The translations under genes and the position numbers were made by a program. A stretch of DNA of 64,000 bases from Nereocystis luetkeana. Taxonomy: Eukaryota > Sar > Phaeophyceae > Laminariales > Laminariaceae. Location: positions 62,001 through 126,000 of the forward strand of contig JARUPZ010000024.1 in the NCBI GenBank assembly GCA_031213475.1, in the 5' to 3' direction. Below, piece after piece: positions 50,601 through 56,069 of the stretch. The notes beneath the pieces are model-generated. The model was not told the DNA's origin. It saw only the letters and a list, made by a program, of their open reading frames with translations, and did not search any database. The first letter of the stretch is position 1, and every line of letters starts with the position of its first letter.

Positions 50601-51043
50601 ATATATTATTGTTTGAATGTAACATTATCACAACGTTGAAGCTTCTGTTACTATTAATAGCCGTTGGAATTCGGTATTTGCTATTAATAACACCTATCCA
50701 TACTGCTGCACACATGAGCATTCACACACGAAGAAGTATTGATGGTCATCTTTCTGGCGTCGCTCGTATTTTTGTCATATTGTTTCGGGAGTCCTTTAGG
50801 TTTCATTTATTTTTTGTCTTCCGGGCAGTTTTTTTTCTTCTTCTTGGCTTGTCCTGTTGTGCTTTCCTTGTTACGAAGAAATAATAATACTTTTTTATTC
50901 GATGCTGCTGCTTTTTTGTTCCTGTTTTTGTTCCTCGGTCAGACAAAAACGGCGTTGGAAAATGCGACTACGAGTGCCCCGGGGACGCACACGAGGTCTG
51001 CGGCGGCTACAGCGTCATGACCGTGTATGCCATGGCCAAATAA
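15948..51043 (+). CDS. Secreted HHIP-like (GSDH beta-propeller) protein with nine WSC domains; 30-exon gene
   Basis: Thirty exons reconstructed by hand: 15948-16196, 19013-19217, 21464-21606, 22694-22795, 23791-23895, 24583-24735, 26050-26215, 26598-26715, 28177-28397, 29356-29431, 30320-30422, 31407-31604, 32612-32676, 33706-33940, 35643-35969, 37378-37434, 37826-38071, 38879-38935, 39626-39859, 40645-40701, 41965-42201, 44045-44101, 44995-45234, 46205-46261, 46754-46981, 48001-48065, 48381-48534, 48761-48841, 50193-50289, 50943-51043. They total 4434 nt, in frame, about 1477 aa. Domains: signal peptide (1 to about 24), cysteine-rich folate-receptor/HHIP-type domain (about 25-150), glucose/sorbosone-dehydrogenase propeller (about 155-565), nine WSC domains (about 580-1477). 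The propeller keeps family motifs: GLLGFA, HASG, AVGDGG, LLG.IIRI, HRNPFR, GDVGQ, EEVNLI, YYGWN, VYRG. No membrane segment follows the WSC array, so the product is probably secreted or wall-associated. Binding of sulfated or wall polysaccharide is inferred from the WSC family. The start has a good signal peptide and no longer in-frame alternative. Only about 13% of the span is coding. Two introns (11 and 15) need GC donors. Exon 6 start is uncertain (24574 also in frame). Confidence 0.9.
17945..18150. repeat. GGGATT-type degenerate repeat
   Basis: Runs of ACGGGATT, ACGGGACGGG and later the complementary ATCCCG words, so the two halves can fold back on each other. In intron 1. Confidence 0.75.
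19013..19217 (+). CDS. HHIP-like/WSC gene, exon 2: rest of folate-receptor-like Cys-rich domain
   Basis: The acceptor is CTTCTAG|GTG. It encodes [17 protein letters not shown] and later [11 protein letters not shown], matching the C..CSP..... and LC.DYC...W..C patterns of the folate receptor/HHIP N-terminal domain. The donor is TCCG|GTGGGA, phase 1. Confidence 0.88.
20330..20512. repeat. Tandem duplication of about 97 bp
   Basis: Two units, each with CCTTGCCTTAAGAA, CAGTCCACGC and CTAACGGACGCGAGTTCGGC, ending TACAAATATT and GCTTACGCG. Only a few differences, so recent. In intron 2. Confidence 0.9.
20747..20815. repeat. (ACTAT)n microsatellite
   Basis: A pentanucleotide run of about 65 bp in intron 2. 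Confidence 0.95.
20901..21009. mobile_element. MITE-like element, copy 1
   Basis: This 109-bp element has terminal inverted repeats beginning TATTACGGGGGGCCATAGTT and ending in the complement (AACTATGGTCCCCCGTAATA). The centre is A/T-rich. The outer TA on each side is the likely target duplication. Lies in intron 2 of the WSC gene. No coding capacity, so it would depend on an enzyme supplied from elsewhere. Confidence 0.85.
21464..21606 (+). CDS. HHIP-like/WSC gene, exon 3: first propeller blade
   Basis: The acceptor is GTGCAG|TG, completing the split codon from exon 2. It encodes [18 protein letters not shown], then [16 protein letters not shown] and [13 protein letters not shown], the typical opening strand of a GSDH propeller (prediction of effect, then a G.I strand). 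The donor is TACCAG|GTATGG, phase 0; it coincides with the dispersed TACCWGGTA word. Confidence 0.85.
22335..22560. repeat. GACCC/GGGTC array with palindromic centre
   Basis: It begins GGTCGGGTCGGGTCAGCTGA and continues in ACCCGACCCGACCC words, so the start is a strong inverted repeat, then many imperfect direct units. In intron 3. Confidence 0.85.
22694..22795 (+). CDS. HHIP-like/WSC gene, exon 4: propeller
   Basis: The acceptor is CGTCTAG|GTG and the donor GAG|GTCAGT. It codes 34 residues ([20 protein letters not shown], then a short tail), linking to the conserved GLLG segment in the next exon. Phase 0 on both sides. Confidence 0.8.
23050..23660. repeat. Degenerate repeat built on GTGGAGATTGAGATTGA
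   Basis: About ten diverged units of roughly 60-65 bp, each with an (A/G)GAGATTGAGA core followed by A-rich sequence. In intron 4. Confidence 0.75.
23791..23895 (+). CDS. HHIP-like/WSC gene, exon 5: conserved GLLGFA...FYVSYT propeller segment
   Basis: The acceptor is TCGACAG|GGT and the donor GGA|GTGAGT. It encodes [13 protein letters not shown] and [10 protein letters not shown], matching the family pattern GLLG(L/F)AF.P.....KFYVSYS. This is one of the strongest family matches in the gene. Confidence 0.92.
24055..24099. repeat. Poly-G run
   Basis: More than 40 consecutive G in intron 5, a length that is hard to sequence exactly. Shorter poly-G/C runs occur at about 24511-24529, 26718-26740, 29071-29088 and 59908-59937. 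Confidence 0.95.
24583..24735 (+). CDS. HHIP-like/WSC gene, exon 6: propeller with HASG motif
   Basis: It encodes [17 protein letters not shown] and [14 protein letters not shown]. The HASG corresponds to the H(N/Q)(G/S)G segment that carries the catalytic histidine in soluble glucose dehydrogenase. The donor GAC|GTGAGA is clear. The 5' end is ambiguous: in-frame acceptors exist before 24583 (GACGAG|AGG) and before 24574 (GATAAG|AAT), both after a C-rich tract. Confidence 0.8.
26050..26215 (+). CDS. HHIP-like/WSC gene, exon 7: AVGDGG and LLG propeller motifs
   Basis: The acceptor GCCGCAG|AAC follows a roughly 190-bp pyrimidine-rich tract. It encodes [29 protein letters not shown] and PPYEIPDGN, matching (Y/V)A.GDGG...DP, LLGKILRIDV and PY.IP..N of the family. 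The donor is AGAG|GTAAAC, phase 1. Confidence 0.93.
26489..26551. repeat. Head-to-head telomere-like tract flanked by a 10-bp direct duplication
   Basis: AGTAAACTGA at 26489-26498 and 26542-26551; between them GGGTTAGGGT runs into AACCCTAACCCTAACCC. In intron 7. Confidence 0.85.
26598..26715 (+). CDS. HHIP-like/WSC gene, exon 8: HRNPFR...GDVGQ propeller core
   Basis: The acceptor is CGTGCAG|GT and the donor ATCGA|GTGAGA (phase 2). It encodes [34 protein letters not shown], the most diagnostic GSDH signature (G.RNP.R..FD....L...DVGQ...EE...I). The arginine of HRNPFR is the PQQ/substrate-side residue in soluble glucose dehydrogenase; whether this protein is catalytic cannot be told from sequence alone. 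Confidence 0.94.
26743..26870. repeat. Dispersed repeat ending in poly-C, copy 1
   Basis: It contains CGCCTGGTCCGTGAAAA, GCTCCGTCCCAGCATTGTAG, GGTCATACGATTACGG, a CATGAGTACA word and a C run. Diverged copies lie at 28700-28785 and 28945-29088 in the next intron. Unknown element; the C-run tail could mark a retroposon. Confidence 0.65.
27311..27380. repeat. Telomere-like tract flanked by an 18-bp direct duplication
   Basis: CTATTGAAAATGTAATCT at 27311-27328 and again at 27363-27380, with TAGGGT and then (AACCCT)n between. In intron 8. Confidence 0.92.
28177..28397 (+). CDS. HHIP-like/WSC gene, exon 9: NYGW-type motif and Cys-rich loop
   Basis: The acceptor is TTTGCAG|G and the donor ATCG|GTGAGA. 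It encodes [15 protein letters not shown], equivalent to G.NYGW...EG of the family, followed by a loop with four more cysteines and the strand [10 protein letters not shown] that leads into the VYRG motif. Phase 2 in, phase 1 out. Confidence 0.92.
28700..28790. repeat. Dispersed repeat ending in poly-C, copy 2 (partial)
   Basis: It contains GGTCATACGACTACGG and CATGAGATCGAGTACATCTC, then CCCCCCCCCC. It lacks the left part seen in copies 1 and 3. Confidence 0.65.
28945..29090. repeat. Dispersed repeat ending in poly-C, copy 3
   Basis: It contains CAGCCTGGTCGGTGAAATTC, CATTGTAGGG, CATACGACTACGGCCATG and ATCGAGTACA, then a C run. Same intron as copy 2 (intron 9). Confidence 0.65.
29356..29431 (+). 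CDS. HHIP-like/WSC gene, exon 10: VYRG segment
   Basis: The acceptor is CTGAAG|GT. It encodes [20 protein letters not shown], matching G.VYRG...P.L.G.Y.FGD. Two donors are near the end; AC|GTGGGT at 29432 is chosen because it keeps the frame into exon 11. Confidence 0.85.
29454..29660. repeat. 64-67-bp tandem repeat, three copies plus part
   Basis: Units start CTATAATACTACCAGCGG at 29454, 29521 and 29585; the first has one extra CAG. A partial fourth starts at 29649. Right after exon 10. Confidence 0.9.
29669..29777. mobile_element. MITE-like element, copy 2
   Basis: It has the same termini and length as the copy at 20901, same internal orientation, in intron 10. It is followed directly by CCTGGTAC, as is the copy at 40064. 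Confidence 0.85.
30320..30422 (+). CDS. HHIP-like/WSC gene, exon 11 (GC donor)
   Basis: The acceptor is CTGACAG|T. It encodes [20 protein letters not shown] and [10 protein letters not shown]. The next exon begins GEVYVVEY, giving the family pattern FGED..GE(L/V)Y. The only in-frame junction uses AAG|GCGAGG, a GC-AG intron. The 3' end of this exon is repeated in degraded form in the following intron. Confidence 0.78.
30387..30812. repeat. Degenerate ~125-bp tandem repeat that includes the 3' end of exon 11
   Basis: The exon 11 end (AAACCCGCCTATCG, then TTTCGTCGAAGACCTTAAG) recurs in altered form at about 30516, 30634 (AAACCCACGCATCG, then GTTGAAGATCTTGAA) and 30767 (CAACCCCTCGTGCCATCG, then GTTGAAGACCTTGAG). 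The word GTAGTCTTG(A/G)A follows each unit at similar distance, supporting true duplication and not chance. Confidence 0.7.
31407..31604 (+). CDS. HHIP-like/WSC gene, exon 12: end of propeller and start of WSC1
   Basis: The acceptor is TCTCAG|GGC and the donor GAT|GTGAGA. It encodes [20 protein letters not shown] (last propeller strand), a short Cys-rich linker, then [15 protein letters not shown], the first half of WSC domain 1 (..GC..D...R.L). Confidence 0.9.
32300..32602. repeat. GAT/AAAATGAT microsatellite ahead of exon 13
   Basis: About 300 bp of GATGAT and GATCAAAATGAT units, ending ten bases before the exon 13 acceptor. It replaces the usual pyrimidine tract. An acidic open frame runs through it but has no other support. 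Confidence 0.92.
32612..32676 (+). CDS. HHIP-like/WSC gene, exon 13: WSC1 middle
   Basis: This 65-nt exon encodes [20 protein letters not shown], the C..FC.....FG(L/V)QY core of WSC. The acceptor TTCCGCAG follows a roughly 300-bp GAT-rich microsatellite instead of a pyrimidine tract. The donor is ACAGA|GTGAGT, phase 2. Confidence 0.88.
33706..33940 (+). CDS. HHIP-like/WSC gene, exon 14: WSC1 end and WSC2 start
   Basis: It encodes [28 protein letters not shown] (end of WSC1) and [20 protein letters not shown] (start of WSC2). The acceptor is TCCGACAG|G and the donor CAG|GTGCGC, phase 0. Confidence 0.92.
34267..34406. mobile_element. MITE-like element, copy 3, with internal insertion
   Basis: It keeps TATTACGGGAGA and GGGCCCCCGTGGTA ends. 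It is about 30 bp longer than other copies because a CCAGGTACCTGGTACCTGG run sits in its centre. In intron 14. Confidence 0.75.
35643..35969 (+). CDS. HHIP-like/WSC gene, exon 15: WSC2 end and WSC3 start (GC donor)
   Basis: Acceptor is TTGTGCAG|CTG. It encodes [40 protein letters not shown] (WSC2), then [16 protein letters not shown] (WSC3). WSC2 lacks the intron that splits the other domains after the FG.QY core. The frame-keeping donor is CAG|GCAGGT, a second GC-AG intron; a GT four bases later would break the frame. Confidence 0.9.
37378..37434 (+). CDS. HHIP-like/WSC gene, exon 16: WSC3 middle (57-nt module exon)
   Basis: It encodes the 19 residues [19 protein letters not shown]. Acceptor CTGACAG|GTC, donor GAG|GTAAGC, phase 0 at both ends. 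First of five equal-sized exons coding the same part of successive WSC domains. Confidence 0.93.
37826..38071 (+). CDS. HHIP-like/WSC gene, exon 17: WSC3 end and WSC4 start
   Basis: It encodes [36 protein letters not shown] and [16 protein letters not shown]. Acceptor ACTGGCAG|TGC, donor GAG|GTATAT, phase 0. The intron before it contains a TTGCAACACCTTCCC-type minisatellite. Confidence 0.93.
38225..38700. repeat. TCGGGTATCGAATATCGGG-type degenerate repeat
   Basis: Many short units of TATCGG(G/A) in intron 17. Similar words fill 60620-60970, pointing to a dispersed simple repeat. Confidence 0.8.
38879..38935 (+). CDS. HHIP-like/WSC gene, exon 18: WSC4 middle (57-nt module exon)
   Basis: It encodes [19 protein letters not shown]. 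Acceptor ACGACAG|TCG, donor GAG|GTAAGC, phase 0. The residues AGSKFFG(L/M)QYG are shared with exon 16, consistent with duplication. Confidence 0.93.
39626..39859 (+). CDS. HHIP-like/WSC gene, exon 19: WSC4 end and WSC5 start
   Basis: It encodes [36 protein letters not shown] and [16 protein letters not shown]. Acceptor TTTCAG|TGC, donor GAG|GTGTGA, phase 0. One of the duplicated long module exons. Confidence 0.93.
40064..40172. mobile_element. MITE-like element, copy 4 (inverted)
   Basis: 109 bp with intact termini; the asymmetric centre is inverted relative to the copies at 20901 and 29669. In intron 19. Confidence 0.85.
40188..40238. repeat. Telomere-like tract flanked by a 10-bp direct duplication
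   Basis: GTACCGCTCT at 40188-40197 and 40229-40238, enclosing GGGTTAGGGTTAGGGTTA. In intron 19. Confidence 0.85.
40645..40701 (+). CDS. HHIP-like/WSC gene, exon 20: WSC5 middle (57-nt module exon)
   Basis: It encodes [19 protein letters not shown]. The acceptor ATGGCAG|ACG is preceded by a GATGGTGAT-type purine-rich repeat, not a pyrimidine tract. Donor GAG|GTGAGA, phase 0. Confidence 0.92.
41675..41783. mobile_element. MITE-like element, copy 5 (inverted)
   Basis: 109 bp, intact termini, inverted centre like copy 4. It sits in intron 20, just upstream of exon 21, within or beside the TTGCAACACC minisatellite, and has no counterpart before the twin exon 23. Confidence 0.85.
41820..42320 (+). 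repeat. WSC module duplication, unit 1 (around exon 21)
   Basis: Exon 21 and both flanks (CCTTTCACGTTGTAACACC upstream; GTGAGATGCGACACGCTGGT and ACGAGCGAATCATG downstream) match the region 44880-45335 around exon 23 very closely. Confidence 0.92.
41965..42201 (+). CDS. HHIP-like/WSC gene, exon 21: WSC5 end and WSC6 start (near twin of exon 23)
   Basis: It encodes [36 protein letters not shown] and [16 protein letters not shown]. It is nearly identical to exon 23 over its whole length, with only a few substitutions and one codon fewer. A G-to-A change makes the conserved YLGCY of the WSC domain read YLDCY. Donor AAG|GTGAGA, phase 0. Confidence 0.94.
42600..42735 (+). mobile_element. tRNA-derived SINE candidate
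   Basis: It contains a good pol III A box, TGGCTTGGTAGG (from 42623), and B box, GGTTCAAATCC (from 42667), 44 bp apart, with a tRNA-like middle. The acceptor and T stems do not pair well, so this is not an intact tRNA gene. The tail is not clearly defined; unrelated-looking, partly A-rich sequence runs on to about 43300. In intron 21. Confidence 0.55.
44045..44101 (+). CDS. HHIP-like/WSC gene, exon 22: WSC6 middle (57-nt module exon)
   Basis: It encodes [19 protein letters not shown]. The acceptor is ATGACAG|AGG, after a GATGATGGTGATGGC repeat. An AG two bases downstream (after 44046) would break the frame, so 44045 is chosen. Donor GAG|GTAAGA, phase 0. Confidence 0.9.
44247..44367. mobile_element. 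MITE-like element, copy 6, diverged
   Basis: It starts TATTTATGGGAGATCATAGT and ends TATGGTCTCCCGTAATA. Internal TATATA expansion makes it longer. In intron 22. Confidence 0.75.
44880..45335 (+). repeat. WSC module duplication, unit 2 (around exon 23)
   Basis: Partner of 41820-42320. Intron sequence is as well conserved as the exon near the splice sites, indicating a recent event or gene conversion. The MITE at 41675 has no counterpart here. Confidence 0.92.
44995..45234 (+). CDS. HHIP-like/WSC gene, exon 23: WSC6 end and WSC7 start (near twin of exon 21)
   Basis: It encodes [40 protein letters not shown] and [16 protein letters not shown]. It keeps the conserved YLGCY that exon 21 has lost. 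Homology to exon 21 extends into the introns on both sides. Donor ACG|GTGAGA, phase 0. Confidence 0.94.
46088..46137. repeat. (TTCC)n microsatellite
   Basis: About 50 bp of CTTC/TTCC tetranucleotides in intron 23. Confidence 0.95.
46205..46261 (+). CDS. HHIP-like/WSC gene, exon 24: WSC7 middle (57-nt module exon)
   Basis: It encodes [19 protein letters not shown]. Acceptor ATGACAG|AGG after a GATGGTGAT repeat, as in exons 20 and 22. Donor GAG|GTGAGA, phase 0. Confidence 0.9.
46470..46750. repeat. TTGCAACACCTTCCC-type minisatellite before exon 25
   Basis: Degenerate 15-18-bp units of CCCTTTTGCAACACCTT fill the intron up to the acceptor. The same repeat fills the matching introns before exons 17 (37655-37790), 19 (39295-39615), 21 (41600-41960) and 23 (44805-44990), so it duplicated with the WSC module. 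Confidence 0.88.
46754..46981 (+). CDS. HHIP-like/WSC gene, exon 25: WSC7 end and WSC8 start
   Basis: It encodes [35 protein letters not shown] and [20 protein letters not shown]. Acceptor TTTTCCAG|TGC, donor CAG|GTTAGT; a (TTAG)n run begins at the donor. Phase 0. Confidence 0.92.
47160..47345. repeat. Short direct repeat in intron 25
   Basis: TTTCAGCCCAAACA-type words and C-rich runs repeat about every 75-80 bp. (TTAG)n with GTTAGCTAGTTAG variants precedes it at 46982-47030. Confidence 0.55.
48001..48065 (+). CDS. HHIP-like/WSC gene, exon 26: WSC8 middle
   Basis: This 65-nt exon encodes [20 protein letters not shown]. Acceptor CGGGCAG|GTG, donor CAATG|GTGAGT, phase 2. Size and phase match exon 13 of WSC1, not the 57-nt exons of WSC3-7, pointing to an older intron position outside the expanded block. 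Confidence 0.9.
48381..48534 (+). CDS. HHIP-like/WSC gene, exon 27: WSC8 end
   Basis: It encodes [36 protein letters not shown]. Acceptor TCTGCAG|T, donor ACG|GTAAGA, phase 0. It ends in a Ser/Thr-rich linker before WSC9. Confidence 0.92.
48761..48841 (+). CDS. HHIP-like/WSC gene, exon 28: WSC9 start
   Basis: It encodes [20 protein letters not shown] and a short tail. Acceptor CGATGCAG|GAG, donor GCG|GTGCGT, phase 0. The intron before it ends in CTCCTC and CTGCTG repeats. Confidence 0.9.
50193..50289 (+). CDS. HHIP-like/WSC gene, exon 29: WSC9 middle
   Basis: It encodes [20 protein letters not shown] and [12 protein letters not shown]. Acceptor GTGGTGCAG|AAT, donor TACG|GTGAGA, phase 1. As in WSC2, no intron separates the FGLQY core from CWCG. 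Confidence 0.92.
50427..50580. repeat. Three direct repeats separated by telomere-like tracts
   Basis: A segment of about 38 bp (CCTGATATTATAAATATTTA, then CAACCTGCGAGTGATGC) occurs three times; the first two are each followed by ACCCTAACCCTAAC. The third is slightly altered. In intron 29. Confidence 0.9.
50943..51043 (+). CDS. HHIP-like/WSC gene, exon 30: WSC9 end and stop
   Basis: It encodes [34 protein letters not shown] and a TAA stop at 51041-51043. Acceptor TCGGTCAG|AC. No hydrophobic tail or GPI-like signal follows the last WSC domain. Confidence 0.92.
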
Positions 51044-52224
51044 AACCAAGACTGGGACCGAGACTAGAAGTGATCCTCAGAGATAACACTAGAACTGAGT
51101 GGGCAAGCGGAGCCGATGACGGTGTGTGTGCGCCATGGCAGACGAATACTGAGTCTCAATGGGCGGAGAAAGGCCTCGCCTGGACTCGACTACTGCCGAC
51201 ACGATTTCGGGCCATTGTGTTGCCATTAGCATGGCGATTTTGTGTGGTTTCGTGCGTTTTGTTACGGCCACTATCGACGCGCTCTGTTTTTTTTGTTTTG
51301 TTTTGCGATTTTGTGTCATTCTCGGCCGTGAGTTTGGGCGATTTTAAGCGATTATGCACCGTTTGTTGAGTACGAATTTGGATGGTGAGTTAGCGATATG
51401 TTGCGCCGTTATGGACACGCTGATTTTCGGCGATTTTGAGCGAATTTTCGCCCATTGTCGACGCGGGTTTGGGCAACTTATTTCTTTAGTGGGTTAAGGC
51501 AATTAGCCGCCGCAGTTCGTTTCAGCTTGTGGTGCTATTTTTTGTTGTTGTTTTTTTGTCGTTTTTTTCCCGTTTTCGTCTTGTTTTGTCTAATGTTGTT
51601 CAAAGCTTCCTCCTTGAAGGAAGTGTGGCGAGTTTGTCGCCGCTTGCATGTTTTGTCTCGTCTCGTCCTGTTCTGTTCTGTTTTGTCCTTCCTTGTCGTG
51701 TGTAAGTCGTCCCTTTTTTGTCTCTTTTTTTCTGTCTTTTTAAGTTTCTGGCATCGTCTCGATCGCGGCCCCCTGCGACTGTTACGTGCGTACGCCTAGA
51801 ACCCAGAAAAAAAAACATGGAACCAATAGTTGTAGTAGTACCCCTAGTCTAGTTGTTGCCGTACCTGTTTCCGCCCCTCGTGCTCGTGCTGCTCATGCTG
51901 CGTGTGCCCTGTGTAGCGTACGAGTAGTACAAGTAGAAACGTTACCCTGTTATTCGGATATACCGGATACATGGGGTATCGTTACGCCGTCGCTTCAGCT
52001 GCTGCTTTCGCGGCGCTGCGACCGTAAAGAAGCTCGCGGTGATCACCTGACGAAGGTGCTGCCGCTGATCACTTCGTTTGGATATTTTGTGTTGCATGTT
52101 CCGATACGTACGTAAAAACGTTTTCCCATTCGAGGATTAGTGTACTGGTGCGTGGCATACCGCGGTACAGCCTTGTCGTGTCGCGGGGGGGGGGGGGGAG
52201 GGGGGGGGGTGGCATGCGTGGCGT

Positions 52225-52460
52225 TTTTGTACATGACTTGTAAGCATGGCTTAAGCGTGTTTTTAAGCACGACTTCGAGCATGGCTTCAAAGAGATTTCA
52301 AGCATGGCTGTAAGCGTGAATTTAAACATGACCTTTAAGCATGGCTTCAGGTGACTTCGAGCATGGTTTTAAGCGTGACTTTAAGCAAGACTTCAAGCAC
52401 GACTTGAAGAGTGACTTCAAGCATGGCTTCAGGCATCGCTTGAAGCATCCTTCCAGCATG
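52225..52460. repeat. TTCAAGCATGGC-type short tandem repeat
   Basis: Roughly 15-20 degenerate 12-bp units such as CTTCAAGCATGG and TTTAAGCGTGAC. Downstream of the WSC gene. Confidence 0.85.
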
Positions 52461-53329
52461 AACTTTCCGAACATACCTGACTGAGAGGCCGCCGCCCACC
52501 ACATCGGAACTACAATAGAAAACATAATCGTCGTTTTTCGTGCCTCTTTTCCTTTTTGTCTTCCTTTCTGTACTGTACGGCTAGTCTATATATATATGGT
52601 CAACACATTCGTCGAGTAGAGTTTCGTCTCTAGTAAGCAATCGCGCTTTGGTATCATAGATGGGAGGAGGGAGGGGGGGTGAAGAGTTTTGGGTTAGGGA
52701 CGATTAATAATACTATGCGGCTCCCTGTTTTTTTTGCTGGTTGTGCCGCGTTAATATTTAATAGCAAAACGTCCGGTTTTTTCGTCTGGTTGCGCCGCAA
52801 GGATCCTGTTGTTTCGCCAGGAGAAGAGTCGTCCGTGTCTTCTTCTTGAGACTGCTACTCCGCGGCGCTTAGAGCTGACGCAGGGTTAGGCATGTGGCAA
52901 GACGTGTTTCCCCCCCTCACAGGGTGCCCGGGTTTGCCAGCGAAGGCGTATCGGGGGGGGGGAGGCATTTATTTGGTGACGGGTATGCTCTCCAGACCAT
53001 AGCGTTTGTTTGTTTTTTGGAGGGGGGGGAGAGGGGCGTTCGGTCCGGTCTGGCCCGGTCTGGTCCTGTGTTGCTCTGTTGTAGGTGGGTGTATTACGCA
53101 TAGGGTCACGGCTAGGGTTGGGGGTTGTGCGTTAGTTGTTGCTATTCGGCGTGGGATGGCGGCCACCACGGTTGTCGCAATCGGTAGGATAAGCGTCCAT
53201 CATCATCATCATCATCTGATCATGTGTATTTGTATATTAAATTTGCTACCGAGGAAATATTGCGTGGCCTCACTGGGATGGCTGCGGTATCAGCCTTCCA
53301 CCTTCTTCGAAGGATGCTGTCGCCGCCGA

Positions 53330-53840
53330 GCCCCGAAATTTCCTGGAACACTCTCTCCCCTCTAGTTGTTTGGCAGGCTGATGACAGTCTAAAAAATCTC
53401 AGCCCCCCAGTTTAGTTGGTTGATGGGCAAGAGTGCCGGAAAATGTCCTGGAAAGTCAACTTCCCTCCAAGTGTTGGCTGGTTGAGTGTCGAAATTTCCT
53501 TGAAATTTCTCTTGACTCCAGTCAAGTTGGTAGCATGAGGGGTGAACCTTTCCTCCTAATTAATGTTTTCCCTTCAGATAGTTGATGGGCTGAGTGTCGG
53601 GATTTCCTTAAAAAATCCTGGAAACCTACGTTCCCTCCAGTTTGTTGGTGTGGTCACAGCGTCGATTTTCTCTTCCCTACGTACAGCTGACATTGGTGAG
53701 CTTACTATCGATTTTTTCTGGAATTAATTGTGTCTTCCCGGAATTTTCTCCTCCCTCCCGCTGATTGGTTGGTCGGATAAACTGTCGAAACTTCCTGTAG
53801 TAGTGTGCTCTTAAGACTTCCCTCCAGCTGTTGTTGGTGT
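53330..53840. repeat. Degenerate ~75-bp tandem repeat
   Basis: Units share CCCTCCAG.TTGTTGG, GTGTCG and ATTTCCT.GAAA words, about six copies. Confidence 0.7.
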
Positions 53841-56069
53841 GTGAGGTGTTGGGAGTAGGCGTTAGGGTTAGGGGGATCAGAGGTAGGTGTGTGTCCCCTC
53901 GATCGAGCAGAGGCATCTCACTCGGGGTGGACGAATTTTTGGTTCGTACACGGACCTACCTGCGGTAGTACGACTGCTGACATGTGTGTGTATGGCTAAC
54001 GGAGTTGACCCTCTCGTGTGTGTTTACCATACCTACCTACCCACCCCTCGATTGTTTGGTCATACGGAAAATAAATGCACACATGCGTACGTGCGTTGTT
54101 TCAAACCTGGCGGCAAATTTGTTTCTGCTGCTTGCTACGTACGACTATTAATACAACTTATTTATGGCGTGGTGACCCGTGTATCGCTATTATTACTATT
54201 TTCAATCTTCTGCATAGTAGCTTGTTAGTTTTTTGTTGTTTGCGTCCTACAGCAGCAAGTGGGAGTACTTAATTGCGGGCCGCATGCTATGAAGTTGTAT
54301 GTACAGCTGTAACAGTTGTTGTTTTAGCAGCTGCATTGAATTTCAGAGCAGCGACGTCCATAGCCTACACATCTATATAGGGCCGAGCCTCCTTGGAACA
54401 TTTTTAGCCGCGTGCGATTACATCCCCCCCTAAAGACGAGCATAGTTAGCTATTTATGTTAGCGCTGCCTCTTCTTGGCTGGGCCTATTGGAGGGGGGGA
54501 GGGGGGATGCTTTTTTACTCTTCTTCTGTTTCTCTTTTAAACACCAACACATGTATTATGTCGTTTGTTTTGGGGGGCCTTTGATCCCGCCGAAACAATT
54601 TTTCAAGGCGTGTGTAGGTCTATCTGGGTCGGTGATCATTTTTGTTTCACATCTCGTGCGGAAACATGCATGGTGACGAGCTAGATTAATGACGTGCAGA
54701 TTATTACACGGCTCCAACCCGGCAACACGAGAGCTATAGATCCTCCCACAGATCATCAGGGATATATCATTAGATGATCTATCTGATCTATCTGACCTGG
54801 AAGATCCAGATAATCTATTCATAGGGGGAATGGCCTATCTGTGCACCATATATCTATGATATGTCGGAGGTTATTTATCTGTATATATGTTGTTGTACGA
54901 GCAGTTCCAACGGGGCAGAAAAAGAGGAGAAAAGACGAGAAAATTCGTCGGAACCAGCATTCTCAATAATGATCACTTAATGCTACTACTGCTACGACTA
55001 CTATTAATATTAGTACTACGACTACGACTACTACTGCTACTACTTACTGCCAACAAAGAGGGTGGCGCTGTTGCTGCTGCTGCTGTGTGGGGCCGGGGGG
55101 GTGATGCTCGGGAGCAGCCGGACAGAGTTGAAAAACTATAATTTCTACATACCATTAATAAAGCGAAGTTACGTACCACGTACTGGTATAACTGTGAAGA
55201 GCCACATTCATTTGAGTATCTCTCCATCATTATCATGTCTGATCACCACGACGTGCCTCCTCTACAACGTATAGAGCGGGGTGCAATATTGCCCGGTAAA
55301 TAATAAGGATAAACAAGGAGGGTTGACTGACTGTTATTGTACAGCCAAATAGGGTGTTGTTAGTATCATTATTAGATACCAGGTAGGCTTTTTCTAGTTC
55401 GTGACCCTACAATATACTTCGAAGTATGTGTGTGTGTTCCTTCACACTAAACCGTTGTTTCTACCAGCACACCCATTATTAACAGTGTCCATACCGAAAC
55501 TTCAATCCCAGAGAGATGCAAGCTCTGCGGTCACAAAACTACGACACAGAGAGTAGACCATGCGACTTGACATTGTTTGAAGCTTGAAACCGTAGTACCT
55601 GGTAGTAGAGTAAACCGTAGTACCTGGTAGTAGAGTAATCGTCACATATGTACATGGCTGAACTAAAGAGAAGGGTACAACGACTCTCACTTTAAAGCGG
55701 AGTGTCAGCTGCTGTAACTGCAAACTCATCTGTCTGTCTGTCTGTCTGTCCGTCTTTCCGCATGGCTTTTAGTTTCGAACACTTTCCCATGGTCGACATA
55801 TTAAGGTCGTAACAGATGCTATTCGTACGACCTATTCGACTCTATTATACTGAAACATGCCATATATGATACCACCTGGCAAAATAGCCTTTTGGAAATG
55901 CTATCAAGAGCCGCACCATACACCTCACCTCACCTCACCTGGCGGTAAAACAATACCAGGTATCAAACGTGATATGGCACAACAGATAGATCGTGCGAAT
56001 CTATAACATGGATGGATCTATCGCCCGCGCATTGTCTACAGTGAATAAATCATTATCAATATCGTGAAA

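Larger units (their letters stand above)
51044..54900. other. Region downstream of the WSC gene, no gene supported
   Basis: The 3' untranslated region must start here, but I could not place a polyadenylation signal. About 51230-51480 has loose GGCGATTTTG repeats, followed by T-rich sequence and the arrays at 52.2 and 53.3 kb. Confidence 0.5.
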
